This document shows, piece after piece, positions 16,147 through 25,298 of a stretch of 64,000 bases of DNA. The notes under the pieces are model-generated. The model saw only the letters and a list, made by a program, of their open reading frames with translations. It made no database searches and was not told the DNA's origin. Location of the stretch: the NCBI GenBank assembly GCA_038320555.1, contig JBBQEJ010000001.1, forward strand, positions 1-64,000. Direction: 5' to 3'. Positions within the stretch are counted from its first letter, which is position 1. Each line of letters begins with the position of its first letter. The stretch is from JALZOC01 sp038320555 (GTDB lineage Bacteria; Acidobacteriota; Vicinamibacteria; Vicinamibacterales; 2-12-FULL-66-21). The position numbers and the translations under genes are program-made.

Positions 16147-18064
16147 CGCGATCGCACGAACAGTCCGCGGCGAAAGTCATAATGCGGCGCGTTGAGCGGC
16201 AGGAATTCCGAATGATGGGCGTGCAGAAGGTTCTGACCGACGAGCGACAGATCCCAACCCGGCTGCGGCGTCCAGCCAAGGCGCAGATCCAATTCGCTGT
16301 ATGCAGGAACAACAGGATCGGGGCGGACGCTCGTGTGACGAAAAAAGAAGTCGAAGGCCAGGTGGCCAGGGAGATCGACCGATGATCTCAGCGACAGCAG
16401 ATGCGGAGGATCGTTGCCTTCCACGGCGCCGTGATAGACATCGCGCTGCCGGGGTCGAAGGAAATTACTTTGTGGAGGTACGCGTAAGAGCCGTGGACGC
16501 GCACGGCGGTGACCGGCTGGAGCGTGCCCGCCAACTCGACCCCGCTCGTCCGGGCGTTCAACATGTTGTCGAGGACGATGAGCGGCAGCGGCGTGAACGT
16601 CAGCTCGGTGCTGCGCAGGTTGTCGTAGCGGTTCGAGAAGCCAGCCACGTCGAGCGACAGGAGTGAGAACGGACGAACGCGATATCCCGCTTCGTACGCC
16701 ACAACTTCTTCGGCGCCGAAGTCCTCGGATCCGGTCAGGATCACCCGGCGAGTCGCCACGTCGATTAACCGAAGGTCAGTGTCGAGCCGCGTCGGCAGTC
16801 GCACGGCGCGCGAGACGACAGCCCAGGCAGTCTGACGCGAGTCGGGCGTCCATCGGCCGCGGATCGTCGGTTGCATCTCGAAGCCTGTGAAGTCGTTTCG
16901 TTCGAACTTCGAGGCAAGGATCAGATACACGCGGTTCGGTTTGAGCGCAATCTCATCCTGCGCCATCAGGCTGAACAGAGAGTTCCTGCGGGACTGCGGC
17001 TCGAAGAAAAAGCCGGCGGTGCCAGCGTCATTGCCCCAACTGACGCGCGCATCGCCGCCAAACAGGAAGTGTTGCCGTCGTCCCAACATCAGCCGTTGCT
17101 GCAGATCGAGATCGACCGTGTGCCGGGTTTCAGTGAACTGGAGCGGCACTTTGCGGTGCGTGCCGTCGTAATAGAACTGCGCCTGGAACGCCGCCGATCC
17201 GGAAAACGCTCGCGTCCATCGTCCCAGGATGTTCCCGCCGGCGATGTCGCCGTCGGCGCGATCGGAGAAACCGTTCGTGCCACGATACGCATCCCCTTCC
17301 AGAATCCATGTGGCTGGCCCGCCCTTTCCGGAGTCCAGGCGAAATCCGGTCTGTCCCAATTGCACCGCGTCCCCGGCGCTCTGTCCCGTTGACGTAAACA
17401 CCTGCGCGCCACGCTGGCGGTACTTCCCATACACCCGGTAAGCGCCGTCGCCAACACGCCCGCCGTGACGCATCGACCCGTACACGTGCTCATCCGAGCC
17501 GGCCGCGACCGAGACGTAATCGCCGATGGTCGAGGCTGCATCCTTGGTAATCACGTTGATGACACCGTTGACCGCGTTCGCACCCCAGACCGCGCCGCCT
17601 GGCCCGCGAACGATCTCGACGCGGTCGACATCGGGGAGAAGCGTGTCCTGGGCATCCCAAAACGTGCCGGACGTCAGCGGCGAGTACAGGCTGCGGCCGT
17701 CCATCAAAACAAGGAGCTTATTGGCGGGATTCGTCGCGAACCCACGGAGGCTCGATGCCCATGTGCTGGAATTCACCCGGGCCACATCCACGCCATCACC
17801 GAGGCGGATCACCTCGGCAAGCGACGTGATTCCGTTCCGGAAGATATCTTCAGAACTGATGACGCTGATGGCGGCCGCGGTTTCGGAGAGCTTCTCAGGC
17901 CGGCGCGAGGCGGAAGTCACGTCAATCTGCGCCAGCTCTTCAATGCTCAGGCGCTTGAGATCCTGGGGAATGCTCCCGGCTGCTTGGGTCGTTTGCGCGG
18001 ACACGGGAGGAGAGCACATGAGAGTGCACACTACGATCAACGCGGTTGCGACCCTGCTGTTCAT
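16134..18064 (-). CDS. TonB-dependent outer-membrane receptor, frameshifted near the 3' end
   Basis: Signal peptide (1-23, cut after VSA) and a plug domain starting LKRLSIEELAQIDVTSASRR, with DRVEIVRGPGGAVWGANAVN, then the 22-strand barrel. The first frame ends early at 16388; a second frame from about 16450 to 16134 supplies VEGNDPPHLLSLRSSVDLPG and the C-terminal barrel strands, ending in FVRSRWYF, a proper terminal aromatic residue. One inserted base near 16447-16452 (DPGS-RDVYHGAVEGND) restores a protein of 643 residues. It is the first gene of a receptor-YfiR-kinase operon. The ligand is unknown; the short plug resembles vitamin B12/colicin-type receptors. Confidence 0.82.
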
Positions 18065-18157
18065 GGCACTCTGGGGATTCTCGGTTTCCAGACGGACGCG
18101 CAGTATGCTCTGCGCAAACTCGAGCGATTGATATGGCTGAGGTCGGGCCTATCACGG

Positions 18158-19180
18158 TCAGTGCAAACGGTCGGAGAGCAGCGCGACGCTGAGCGCGTAG
18201 GTATGCGCGCAGTTATACCCGAGGATCGAGTCGTAGTTTGGATACAGAAGAAAGCTGCGCGAGCCGGCCAGCACGAGGGAAGCCTGGACAGCGCTCGAAG
18301 GCACCGGAGCGCCGGTCATGGTGCGAAGACCCATCCGCTTCCATGCGCTCAGCGGGCGCGGATCCGTCATGGCCCGTTCCGCGCGGCACCCGGCTTCCCT
18401 GACTGGAATCGCCGCGGCGCTCGCGCGAACCTTTGCGGGCAATTTCACTTCCCGCCCCCAGCCGTCCCCTTTCGCCCACCCGTGTTGCTTGAGGAAATTC
18501 GCGACCGAGGCAAACACGTCGGCTTCCGAGCTCCAGATGTCACGCCGGCCGTCGCCGTCAAAGTCCTCGGCGTACTGCAGGTAACTCGAGGGCATGAATT
18601 GCGGCTGCCCGAGCGCTCCTGCCCAGGATCCTTTCAGCCGATCCAGCTCGATATCGCCACGGTTCAGAATCTCGAGCGCGCTGAAGAGCTCGTTGCGGAA
18701 CATTGCCCCGCGCCGGTCGTCGTAGGCGAGGGTGGTGAGCGTGGGGATGGTCGGACGGACGCCCGCGAAACGTCCGAAATTCGATTCGAGCCCCCACACC
18801 GCCACCACGATACGCGGGCTGACGCCGTACTGCTCCCCGATCCGCCTGAGCAGCGCACGATGATGCGAGTACATCTCCTGCGCGGTCTTGATGGTCTTTC
18901 GCGTGAGCCTTCGCTTCAGGTATGTCGAGAGGTCGAGTGTGAACTCGGCCTGCGCCCGGTCGCGCTCGAGGATTTGCTCGACCGGCTCGACGCCGGCGAA
19001 GGCCTGTTCGAGAATCTCCGGCCGGATGCCCCGCGTCGCGGCTTCGGCGCGCAGGGCGCCCAGCCAGAGCTCAAAGGGAAGAGGTAGCGGCTCGACCGGC
19101 GCGAGAGACGGGGTTTGTTGCGCGGTCGACGGGACGGCGGCTATGTTGATCGCCAGCAGAACAGCAGCAATACGCCCCAT
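18158..19180 (-). CDS. mltB: Lytic murein transglycosylase B (MltB family)
   Basis: 340 residues with a signal peptide (1-20, cleaved after STA; no lipobox cysteine). The SLT_2/MltB domain is complete: catalytic Glu in VVAVWGLESNFGRFAG, SWAGALGQPQFMPSSYL, AEDFDGDGRRDIW and the C-terminal NYDSILGYNCAHTYALSVALLSDRL. The enzyme cleaves peptidoglycan glycan strands with formation of 1,6-anhydroMurNAc in the periplasm. A TACAAT hexamer (19191-19186, minus strand) ends 5 bases before the ATG, suggesting a leaderless transcript. Confidence 0.92.
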   Translation of the reverse strand: MGRIAAVLLAINIAAVPSTAQQTPSLAPVEPLPLPFELWLGALRAEAATRGIRPEILEQAFAGVEPVEQILERDRAQAEFTLDLSTYLKRRLTRKTIKTAQEMYSHHRALLRRIGEQYGVSPRIVVAVWGLESNFGRFAGVRPTIPTLTTLAYDDRRGAMFRNELFSALEILNRGDIELDRLKGSWAGALGQPQFMPSSYLQYAEDFDGDGRRDIWSSEADVFASVANFLKQHGWAKGDGWGREVKLPAKVRASAAAIPVREAGCRAERAMTDPRPLSAWKRMGLRTMTGAPVPSSAVQASLVLAGSRSFLLYPNYDSILGYNCAHTYALSVALLSDRLH

Positions 19181-19185
19181 GATTC

Positions 19186-19191
19186 ATTGTA
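19186..19191 (-). promoter_or_regulatory. -10 element of mltB, leaderless type
   Basis: TACAAT read on the minus strand is separated from the ATG at 19180 by GAATC only, so transcription would begin at or next to the start codon. There is no ribosome site. The -35 region is not recognisable. Confidence 0.45.
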
Positions 19192-19252
19192 GCAGCCGCG
19201 TTGACCCGCGACGCTTCTATTGAAGCCACGGGCTTTCCTTGTCCCTTGTAAC

Positions 19253-20572
19253 CTATCTCCAGGGCACCAGTCTCTCGATCCACTGGATGCGCATCAGGTC
19301 GTTGTAAATCACCGTGACCATCAGCATCAGGAGCAGCACGAAGCCGGCGAGCAGCATCTTCTCCTTCACCTTCATGCTGAAATCGCGGCGCGAGACACCT
19401 TCGAGCGCGAGGATCGCGATGTGGCCGCCGTCGAGCACTGGAATGGGCATCAGGTTCAGCATCCCGAGGTTCAGGCTGATCATCGCCATCAGGCTGAAGA
19501 GCTGCAGCCATCCCTGCTCGGCCGCGGTCCCCGAGAGATCCGCGATCGCCACCGGCCCCATCAGCTGCTTCACCGACGTCTCGTGCGTGAAGAGGCCGCC
19601 GAGCGTCTGTACAATGAGCTTCGCCCACGTCCAGTTCTGCTCGACGCTCATCTTGAGCGCTTCGAAGGGACCCGGCTCGACCGTCCGCAACTCGAACGCG
19701 TTGAGCTGCGCGCCGATCATCACCGCATTGCCGAGCCGCCGGGGCGTGACCGTGATCTCCTGCTCGACGCCGTTCCGCTTGATCACCAGGGGAAGCGGCT
19801 TGCCCTCGTTCGCCTTGATCAATTCCACGAGCCGCTTCTGCGTGACGTCGCGCTCACCCGCCGCCGCCATCACGATGTCGCCGGGTCGGAGGCCGGCTTC
19901 AAACCCCGGGGCCCCGTGCTGGAGGGACGTGATCTGCGGGTGCATCTCCGGCATCAGGCCCAGATCGCCGAGGGTGTATTTTCCGACCGCCGCCGGCACC
20001 GCTTTGATCTCGAGCGTGCGCCCGCCGCGATCGACCGTCAGGGAGATCTGCCGGTTCGCCTTCGGCATGACCTCCATGTAAAACTGCTCCCAGGTCTCGA
20101 CGGGCCTCCCGTCGACGCTCACGATCCGGTCGCCGGGTTGAATGCCCGCGGCCTTCCCGGCCGATTGGTCGGCGGTTCCACCGACGACAACGGGTTGCTG
20201 TTCGAACGCGGGGGCCGGCGCCCCCTGGTACAGGACGACCGCCATCACGATGACGGCCAGCGCCAGGTTCATGACGGGCCCCATGACGAGGACCTGGAAC
20301 CGCTGCCATTTCGACTTCGACAGGAATTCATCCGAGGCGCCGGTGAGCGGATCGTCCGGGTTCTCGCCGGCCATCTTCACGTAGCCGCCGAGCGGCACGG
20401 CGCTGATGCAGTATTCGGTGTCACCGCGCCGGAACCCGATCAGTTTCGGACCGAAGCCGAGCGAAAAGGTGAGCACCCGCACGCCGATGCGGCGCGCCAT
20501 CATGAAGTGGCCGAGCTCGTGCACGAAGATCAGCACGCCGAGCACGAAAACAAACGCAAAAATGCTGTTCAC
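19253..20572 (-). CDS. rseP: RIP metalloprotease RseP (site-2 protease)
   Basis: 439 residues. Zinc motif HELGHFMMARR in the first membrane span, two PDZ-like domains (about 115-195 and 200-285; one contains GIQPGDRIVSVDG, the other GLRPGDIVMAAAGE), and the C-terminal motif NLGMLNLMPIPVLDGGH with the third zinc ligand Asp. RseP cleaves anti-sigma factors and signal peptides within the inner membrane. It is the last gene of uppS-cdsA-dxr-rseP, a conserved order in many bacteria. A strong inverted repeat (20635-20693) lies between dxr and rseP. Confidence 0.95.
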   Translation of the reverse strand: MNSIFAFVFVLGVLIFVHELGHFMMARRIGVRVLTFSLGFGPKLIGFRRGDTEYCISAVPLGGYVKMAGENPDDPLTGASDEFLSKSKWQRFQVLVMGPVMNLALAVIVMAVVLYQGAPAPAFEQQPVVVGGTADQSAGKAAGIQPGDRIVSVDGRPVETWEQFYMEVMPKANRQISLTVDRGGRTLEIKAVPAAVGKYTLGDLGLMPEMHPQITSLQHGAPGFEAGLRPGDIVMAAAGERDVTQKRLVELIKANEGKPLPLVIKRNGVEQEITVTPRRLGNAVMIGAQLNAFELRTVEPGPFEALKMSVEQNWTWAKLIVQTLGGLFTHETSVKQLMGPVAIADLSGTAAEQGWLQLFSLMAMISLNLGMLNLMPIPVLDGGHIAILALEGVSRRDFSMKVKEKMLLAGFVLLLMLMVTVIYNDLMRIQWIERLVPWR

Positions 20573-20584
20573 AAGTGGCCCCTG

Positions 20585-20639
20585 TTCGCGGCTCGCGGCT
20601 CCTGGTTCGCGGCTCGTGGTCCCCGCTCGCGGCTCGGCC
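20585..20639. repeat. Heptamer array (YTCGCGG)
   Basis: Units TTCGCGG, CTCGCGG, CTCCTGG, TTCGCGG, CTCGTGG, then one 6-base unit, CTCGCGG and CTCGGCC follow one another between rseP and dxr. It abuts the hairpin at 20635-20693. Confidence 0.6.
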
Positions 20640-20693
20640 CGTGGTGAAAGCCCGGCACCGCCCCGAATGCTGCCGGATCTTCACCACGGGCCG
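20635..20693 (-). promoter_or_regulatory. Perfect 14-bp inverted repeat between dxr and rseP
   Basis: CGGCCCGTGGTGAA (20635-20648) and TTCACCACGGGCCG (20680-20693) are exact reverse complements around a 31-base loop. The right arm ends on the base before the dxr stop. There is no T run, so this is not a textbook terminator; it may stabilise the mRNA or set the rseP level in the operon. Confidence 0.6.
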
Positions 20694-21881
20694 CTAAACC
20701 TTTGATTGTACCCCACCGGCCGCGGTTGACGCGAAATCCCGAGCCCAGTGGTCGATCGCCCGCACGTCGCCAAGCTCCCGCACGGGCTTCGGCCCGTCGT
20801 GCTCGTACGCGTCCATCGCCTGCCCAATCAGGGCGGCAATCGCCGGAAAGGCAATCCGGCGATCGAGAAAGGCGGATACCGCCACCTCGTTGACGGCGTT
20901 GAGCACGATCGGCAGCCCCGCGTCTCCCGCCAGGGCGCGAAACGCAAGCGCCAGACACGGAAACCGGGCAGTGTCGGGCGCCGCGAAATCGAGCCGGCCC
21001 GCGCGGACGAGATCGAGCGGCGGCGTGGGGGCGTTCCAGCGCGCCGGATATGAAAACGCGTACTGGATCGGCAGCCGCATGTCGGTCACGCCAAGCTGCG
21101 CGATGATCGATCCGTCCACGAGCTCCACCATCGAGTGGACGATCGACTGCGGGTGCACGAGGACGACGATGCGCTCCGGACCGACGTCGAACAGCCACCG
21201 CGCCTCGATCACCTCCAGCCCCTTGTTCATCAACGTCGCCGAATCAATTGTGATCTTCGGTCCCATCGTCCAGGTCGGGTGCCGCAGCGCTTCCTCGGGG
21301 GTGACCTTCTCGAGGTCCTCTTTGGACATGTCCCGGAAAGGTCCGCCCGAGGCAGTCAGGATCAGCCGCCGCACGTCGGCGGGCGATCGCCCGTGAAGGC
21401 ACTGGTGGATGGCGTTGTGCTCGCTGTCCACCGGAAGGACCGCCACGCCCTTCCTGCGCGCCGCCTCCATGACGATCGCGCCCGCCATCACGAGGATTTC
21501 CTTGTTCGCGAGTGCAATCGTCTTGCCGGCCTCGATCGCCGCCAGCACGGCGTCGAGCGCCGCGGTACCGGACGAAGCGAAGAGCACGACGTCGGCATCC
21601 GGATGCGTGGCAACCGCGATCAGGCCGTCGGGACCGCTCACCGCGCGAGGCGCGGCGCCGAAACCCCGCTGCCGGAGCGCCGTGCAGGCATCCGACAGGG
21701 CCTGCGGCGTCGACATCGCAATCGTGTCCGGCATGAAGAGGGCTACCTGCTCGATGAAACGCGCGGTGTTCTCCCCCGCCGCCAGGGCCACCACCTGAAG
21801 GCGATCGGGGTGCGCCGCCGCCACCGCCAGCGCGCTCTGTCCGATGGAACCGGTCGATCCGACGACGGCTATGCGGGTCAT
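20694..21881 (-). CDS. dxr: 1-deoxy-D-xylulose 5-phosphate reductoisomerase
   Basis: 395 residues. NADPH-binding GSTGSIGQSAL at the N-terminus, active-site region LPVDSEHNAIHQCLHGR, metal and substrate motifs LTASGGPFRD and MGPKITIDSATLMNKGLEV, and the C-terminal helical domain with LNAVNEVAVSAFL. It converts DXP to MEP, the committed step of the non-mevalonate isoprenoid pathway, in the cytoplasm. It lies 19 bases after cdsA and precedes rseP, and its product feeds the undecaprenyl synthesis started by uppS in the same operon. Confidence 0.96.
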   Translation of the reverse strand: MTRIAVVGSTGSIGQSALAVAAAHPDRLQVVALAAGENTARFIEQVALFMPDTIAMSTPQALSDACTALRQRGFGAAPRAVSGPDGLIAVATHPDADVVLFASSGTAALDAVLAAIEAGKTIALANKEILVMAGAIVMEAARRKGVAVLPVDSEHNAIHQCLHGRSPADVRRLILTASGGPFRDMSKEDLEKVTPEEALRHPTWTMGPKITIDSATLMNKGLEVIEARWLFDVGPERIVVLVHPQSIVHSMVELVDGSIIAQLGVTDMRLPIQYAFSYPARWNAPTPPLDLVRAGRLDFAAPDTARFPCLALAFRALAGDAGLPIVLNAVNEVAVSAFLDRRIAFPAIAALIGQAMDAYEHDGPKPVRELGDVRAIDHWARDFASTAAGGVQSKV

Positions 21882-21900
21882 TCAGGGCCTGGGGTTGCGA

Positions 21901-22689
21901 TCAAAACTGCAAGTACCGCACGAAAACGTAATACACGGGTGCGGCGAACAGCCAGCTGTCGATGCGGTCGAGCACGCCGCCATGGCCGGGGATGAGCGCC
22001 CCCGAATCCTTCATGCCGGCGCTGCGCTTCAGCAACGACTCGAACAGGTCGCCGACGATGCCGAGCGCGGCGACGCTGGCGCCGGTGAGCGCCGAGAGCG
22101 CGAGCGGACGATCGGGAAACACCAGACGCGCGCCGACCACGAACGCGGCGGTACCGCACACGAGCCCGCCGATTGCCCCTTCGAGCGTTTTCTTCGGACT
22201 GATTGACGGCGCAAGCGGCCGGCGGCCGAGCGCGCGGCCGGTGTAATACTGCGCCGAGTCGCTGACGACAATGGCGACCACCATCAGGAGGAGGGCCCCC
22301 CGGCCGCCGGTCGCGCGGATCGCGGCGAGCGCGCCGAGAGGCAGTCCGATGTAGCCGATGGGAAAGACCGCGGCCGCCATGTCGCGGAGGATCGCGGGCC
22401 CCGGCCGGCCCGCTCCGACCGCCAACGCGCCGAGGGTGATGACGGCGGTCATCACCACGACGTCCACCGCCATCCATCCGCCGCCGAGCGCGCCGCAGGC
22501 CGCGACCACGGCGGTGCCGGCAACCGCGCGCGGCACGCGCGCACCGAGCGCCGCCGCGATATTCGCGTACTCGACAAACGCCAGTGCCGCCGCCAGCAAC
22601 GACAAGATCAGCGTCGCAACGGGCGGAAGAAACCAGACGGCGCCGATGACGAGCGGCAGCAGCACGAGCGCGCTGAGAACGCGCGTCAT
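21901..22689 (-). CDS. cdsA: Phosphatidate cytidylyltransferase
   Basis: 262 residues with about eight hydrophobic spans. The family signature near the C-terminus is intact (SLLKRSAGMKDSGALIPGHG then GVLDRIDSWLFAAP), including the conserved Lys-Asp and Asp residues that bind metal. The enzyme makes CDP-diacylglycerol from phosphatidic acid and CTP in the inner membrane. It lies between uppS and dxr; a heptamer array fills the 106 bases before its start. Confidence 0.94.
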   Translation of the reverse strand: MTRVLSALVLLPLVIGAVWFLPPVATLILSLLAAALAFVEYANIAAALGARVPRAVAGTAVVAACGALGGGWMAVDVVVMTAVITLGALAVGAGRPGPAILRDMAAAVFPIGYIGLPLGALAAIRATGGRGALLLMVVAIVVSDSAQYYTGRALGRRPLAPSISPKKTLEGAIGGLVCGTAAFVVGARLVFPDRPLALSALTGASVAALGIVGDLFESLLKRSAGMKDSGALIPGHGGVLDRIDSWLFAAPVYYVFVRYLQF

Positions 22690-22699
22690 GTAATCAGGG

Positions 22700-22783
22700 C
22701 TAGCGGGTGGCGGCTAGCGGCTTGCGACTGGCGGTTGGCGGCTAGCGGCTGGCAGTTAGCGGCTGGCAGTTGGCGGCTAGCGG
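22700..22783. repeat. Heptamer array, twelve units (YTRGCRG)
   Basis: Twelve consecutive 7-base units in unbroken register: CTAGCGG, GTGGCGG, CTAGCGG, CTTGCGA, CTGGCGG, TTGGCGG, CTAGCGG, CTGGCAG, TTAGCGG, CTGGCAG, TTGGCGG, CTAGCGG. It fills the gap between uppS and cdsA inside the operon, so it is transcribed. The ribosome site of cdsA is not obvious. Confidence 0.75.
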
Positions 22784-22795
22784 CCAGGCGTGGCG

Positions 22796-23581
22796 TCATC
22801 GTCCGGCCACCGCCGGCTGATTGATGCCGCCGTACCGGCGATCGCGCTTCTGGTAGGCCAGGATGGCTTCGAGCAGGTGGCGCTTGCGGAAGTCGGGCCA
22901 CAGCGTGTCTGTGACCCAGATTTCGGCGTACGCGATCTGCCAGAGCAGGAAGTTGCTGACGCGCATCTCGCCGCTCGTGCGAATCAGCAGATCGGGATCG
23001 GGTTGTCCGGCGGTGTAGAGAAAATCGCTGAAGCGCTGCTCGTCGAGATCCGAGGCCGTGATGCCGGACGCGATCGCGCGGCGCGCCGCCTCGACGATCT
23101 CGGCGCGGCCGCCGTAGTTGAGCGCGATGTTGAACAACATCCCGGCGTTTCGCGCGGTCTGCTCCTCCGCCATTTTCAGCTCGCGCCGCACGTCGGGCGC
23201 GAGCTCCTCTTCCCGGCCGATCACGGCGAAGCGGATGTCGTTGCGGAGAAGGGTGTTCAACTCGAGCCGCAGGTATCGCTTCAGCAGCGACATGAGCGTC
23301 GAGACTTCCGTGATCGGACGTTTCCAGTTCTCGACCGAGAAGGCGTAGAGCGTAAGGACCTTGATGCCCAGCCGCGCGGACGACTCCACGATGTCGCGGA
23401 CCGAGTCGATCCCGGCGCGATGCCCCTCCACGCGGGGCAGGTGGCGTTGTGCGGCCCAGCGCCCGTTGCCGTCCATGATCACGGCGACGTGGCGCGGCAA
23501 CCGGTCGAAATTCACCTGCCGTGCCAGCGCCTCTTCGGGCGACCCGGCCGGCACGACGGAGAGAATGTCCTGGAGCGACAT
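22796..23581 (-). CDS. uppS: Isoprenyl transferase (undecaprenyl diphosphate synthase)
   Basis: 261 residues. The cis-prenyltransferase signatures are present: HVAVIMDGNGRWAAQR (catalytic Asp), GHRAGIDSVRDIV, TLYAFSVENWKRP, NIALNYGGRAEIV and the C-terminal DPDLLIRTSGEMRVSNFLLWQ followed by YAEIWVTDTLWPDF. It builds the lipid carrier for peptidoglycan and O-antigen. First gene of the uppS-cdsA-dxr-rseP operon, with a TTGTCG/TATCAT promoter upstream. Confidence 0.95.
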   Translation of the reverse strand: MSLQDILSVVPAGSPEEALARQVNFDRLPRHVAVIMDGNGRWAAQRHLPRVEGHRAGIDSVRDIVESSARLGIKVLTLYAFSVENWKRPITEVSTLMSLLKRYLRLELNTLLRNDIRFAVIGREEELAPDVRRELKMAEEQTARNAGMLFNIALNYGGRAEIVEAARRAIASGITASDLDEQRFSDFLYTAGQPDPDLLIRTSGEMRVSNFLLWQIAYAEIWVTDTLWPDFRKRHLLEAILAYQKRDRRYGGINQPAVAGR

Positions 23582-23606
23582 GGCTGCTGGCCGAATTTAA
23601 ACCTTG

Positions 23607-23636
23607 ATGATACAGGGTGTTACGGGCACCCGACAA
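23607..23636 (-). promoter_or_regulatory. Promoter of the uppS operon
   Basis: On the minus strand TTGTCG (23636-23631) and TATCAT (23612-23607) are spaced by 18 bases. The ATG at 23581 lies 26 bases downstream of the -10. A small GGGTG/CACCC dyad lies in the spacer. Confidence 0.5.
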
Positions 23637-23671
23637 GTGACGTTGTTTCGGGGGCCCGGCGCACGTGCCAA

Positions 23672-23688
23672 ACTTTGCTATGCAAAGT
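23672..23688 (-). terminator. Hairpin downstream of truA
   Basis: ACTTTGC and GCAAAGT form a perfect 7-bp stem with a 3-base loop about 100 bases after the truA stop, followed on the minus strand by only a short T run. A weak terminator of the pyrE-truA unit is likely; the distance leaves doubt. Confidence 0.4.
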
Positions 23689-23787
23689 GTATCACGCTCC
23701 TTCGCGGGTCGTGGAGTTCAGCTCGGGAGATGGGCACCTGTACGGTGATCGTATAGCCCCGACAGGACGAACCGCGAATCGCGAACG

Positions 23788-24531
23788 TCAGTAATTGACG
23801 TGCACGAGAAACAGGCCCTGGGGGGGCGCGGTGGGGCCGGCCTGCGTGCGATCGCGGGAGGCCAGGATATCGGCGACACGGGAAGGCGGCCAGCGGCCCG
23901 CCCCCACCTCGGCGAGCGTGCCGGCAATGTTGCGGACCATGTGCCGGAGGAAGCCTTGCGCTTCAATCCGCATCACGAGCGGACGATCGTACTCGCCTCC
24001 CTCTTGCCACTCGATAGCGCGAACGGTCCGCTCGGTCGAGGCGACCGCGGCGCCCCCGCCCTGGAAGGCGGCAAAATCGTGCGCACCGACGAGCAGCGTC
24101 GAGCCCTCGCGCATCGTGCCGAGATCGAGCGGCCGGGCGAGATGCCAGACGTAGCGATGGAGAAAGGACGAGACGATCGGCGCAGTCACTATCCGGTATT
24201 CGTAGACTTTCCCGACCGCGCTGAAGCGCGCGTGAAACTGCGGCTCGACTTCCTCGATGACGAGCACGCGCACGTCGGGCGGCAGGACGGCGTTCAACGC
24301 GCGGGTCAGGGCCGGCGGGTCAATGCCGGCTTCGAGGCGGATCGTCGCGATCTGCGCCAGCGCGTGCACGCCGGCATCCGTGCGGCCGGCGCCGTGGACG
24401 GTGATGGGGCTGCCCTCGATCCGCGTGAGGGCCTCTTCGAGCAATCCCTGGATCGACACCCCCGCGGCCTGACGCTGCCAGCCGACGTAGTTGGTCCCGT
24501 CGTACTGGAGCGTGATCTTCAGGTTCCGCAT
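23788..24531 (-). CDS. truA: tRNA pseudouridine(38-40) synthase
   Basis: 247 residues, the normal length. The active-site loop GAGRTDAGVHALAQIAT carries the catalytic Asp; LQYDGTNYVGWQRQ at the N-terminus and GFLRHMVRNIAGTL near the C-terminus are family landmarks. It modifies U38-40 in the anticodon arm of many tRNAs. It starts 16 bases after the pyrE stop, so the two are cotranscribed. A three-unit heptamer run (GAACCGC, GAATCGC, GAACGTC) overlaps the 3' end. Confidence 0.95.
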   Translation of the reverse strand: MRNLKITLQYDGTNYVGWQRQAAGVSIQGLLEEALTRIEGSPITVHGAGRTDAGVHALAQIATIRLEAGIDPPALTRALNAVLPPDVRVLVIEEVEPQFHARFSAVGKVYEYRIVTAPIVSSFLHRYVWHLARPLDLGTMREGSTLLVGAHDFAAFQGGGAAVASTERTVRAIEWQEGGEYDRPLVMRIEAQGFLRHMVRNIAGTLAEVGAGRWPPSRVADILASRDRTQAGPTAPPQGLFLVHVNY

Positions 24532-24547
24532 CGGCGGTGCCGGCCGG

Positions 24548-25120
24548 CTACGATGCGCGCGATCCGGGCTTCACGACAGGAATGTCCTTCGCGCAGAGCG
24601 GGCAGGACTCGGGCTGGTAGGTGGGCACGTCCATCTGCACGAGGCTGAAGAGCGGCACGTTCACGCGGGCGGAATCCGTGCCGCGATCGATGATCGCCGC
24701 GGCGCCGAGCACGCGCGCACCGGCGGCCGCCGCCAGGTCGATCGTCTCGCGGGTCGATCCGCCGGTCGTGATCACGTCCTCGACGACGAGCACTCGATCC
24801 AGCGGGGTCGTCGAGAACCCGCGGCGCAGCGCAAGCCGGCCGTCCTGACGCTCGGCGAAGATCGCGCGGATGCCCAGGGCGCGCCCGACTTCCTGGCCGA
24901 TCACGATGCCGCCAAGCGCGGGCGACAGCACCACCGTCGGCTGCAGGTGCCTCGTGCGTTCGGCAAGCGCTTCCCCCAGACGCGCGGCGAATTCGGGATG
25001 CTGCAGCACGAGCGCACTCTGCAGGTACCGGTCGCTGTGCAGGCCGGAGGTCAGGCGGAAGTGCCCTTCGAGAAGCGCACCCGACTGACGGAACATATCC
25101 AGGACGGCTGCGGATTCCAT
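24548..25120 (-). CDS. pyrE: Orotate phosphoribosyltransferase
   Basis: 190 residues from the ATG at 25120; an in-frame ATG at 25153 would add 11 residues and lies 13 bases from a TATACT hexamer. The substrate loop LTSGLHSDRYLQSAL, VLSPALGGIVIGQEVGRAL and the PRPP motif VLVVEDVITTGGSTRE identify the enzyme, which forms OMP from orotate and PRPP. A CPLC motif near the C-terminus (PESCPLCAKDIPVVKPG) is typical of this bacterial subgroup. Followed by truA. A second OPRT-like gene lies at 34242 in the pyr cluster. Confidence 0.93.
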   Translation of the reverse strand: MESAAVLDMFRQSGALLEGHFRLTSGLHSDRYLQSALVLQHPEFAARLGEALAERTRHLQPTVVLSPALGGIVIGQEVGRALGIRAIFAERQDGRLALRRGFSTTPLDRVLVVEDVITTGGSTRETIDLAAAAGARVLGAAAIIDRGTDSARVNVPLFSLVQMDVPTYQPESCPLCAKDIPVVKPGSRAS

Positions 25121-25298
25121 ATGGAGATCGGGAAAACCGGCGGATGGCGGCATACCGGCGGCGAGTAGTATACATTTTCGAAACTGTCGCGCCCCGCGCT
25201 CCGTCATACCCACAGCGGCCGAGACGCCGAGACGCGCCGTTTCTTGCTGTTCCTGACCCATCGGATTGTTGAATTTCCTGTATCTGGAGACACGTGCA

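Noticed and set aside
22686..23636. Alternative minus-strand ORF of 316 codons over uppS
   Set aside because: Out of frame with the clear uppS domain; Arg/Ala-rich; runs through the heptamer array.
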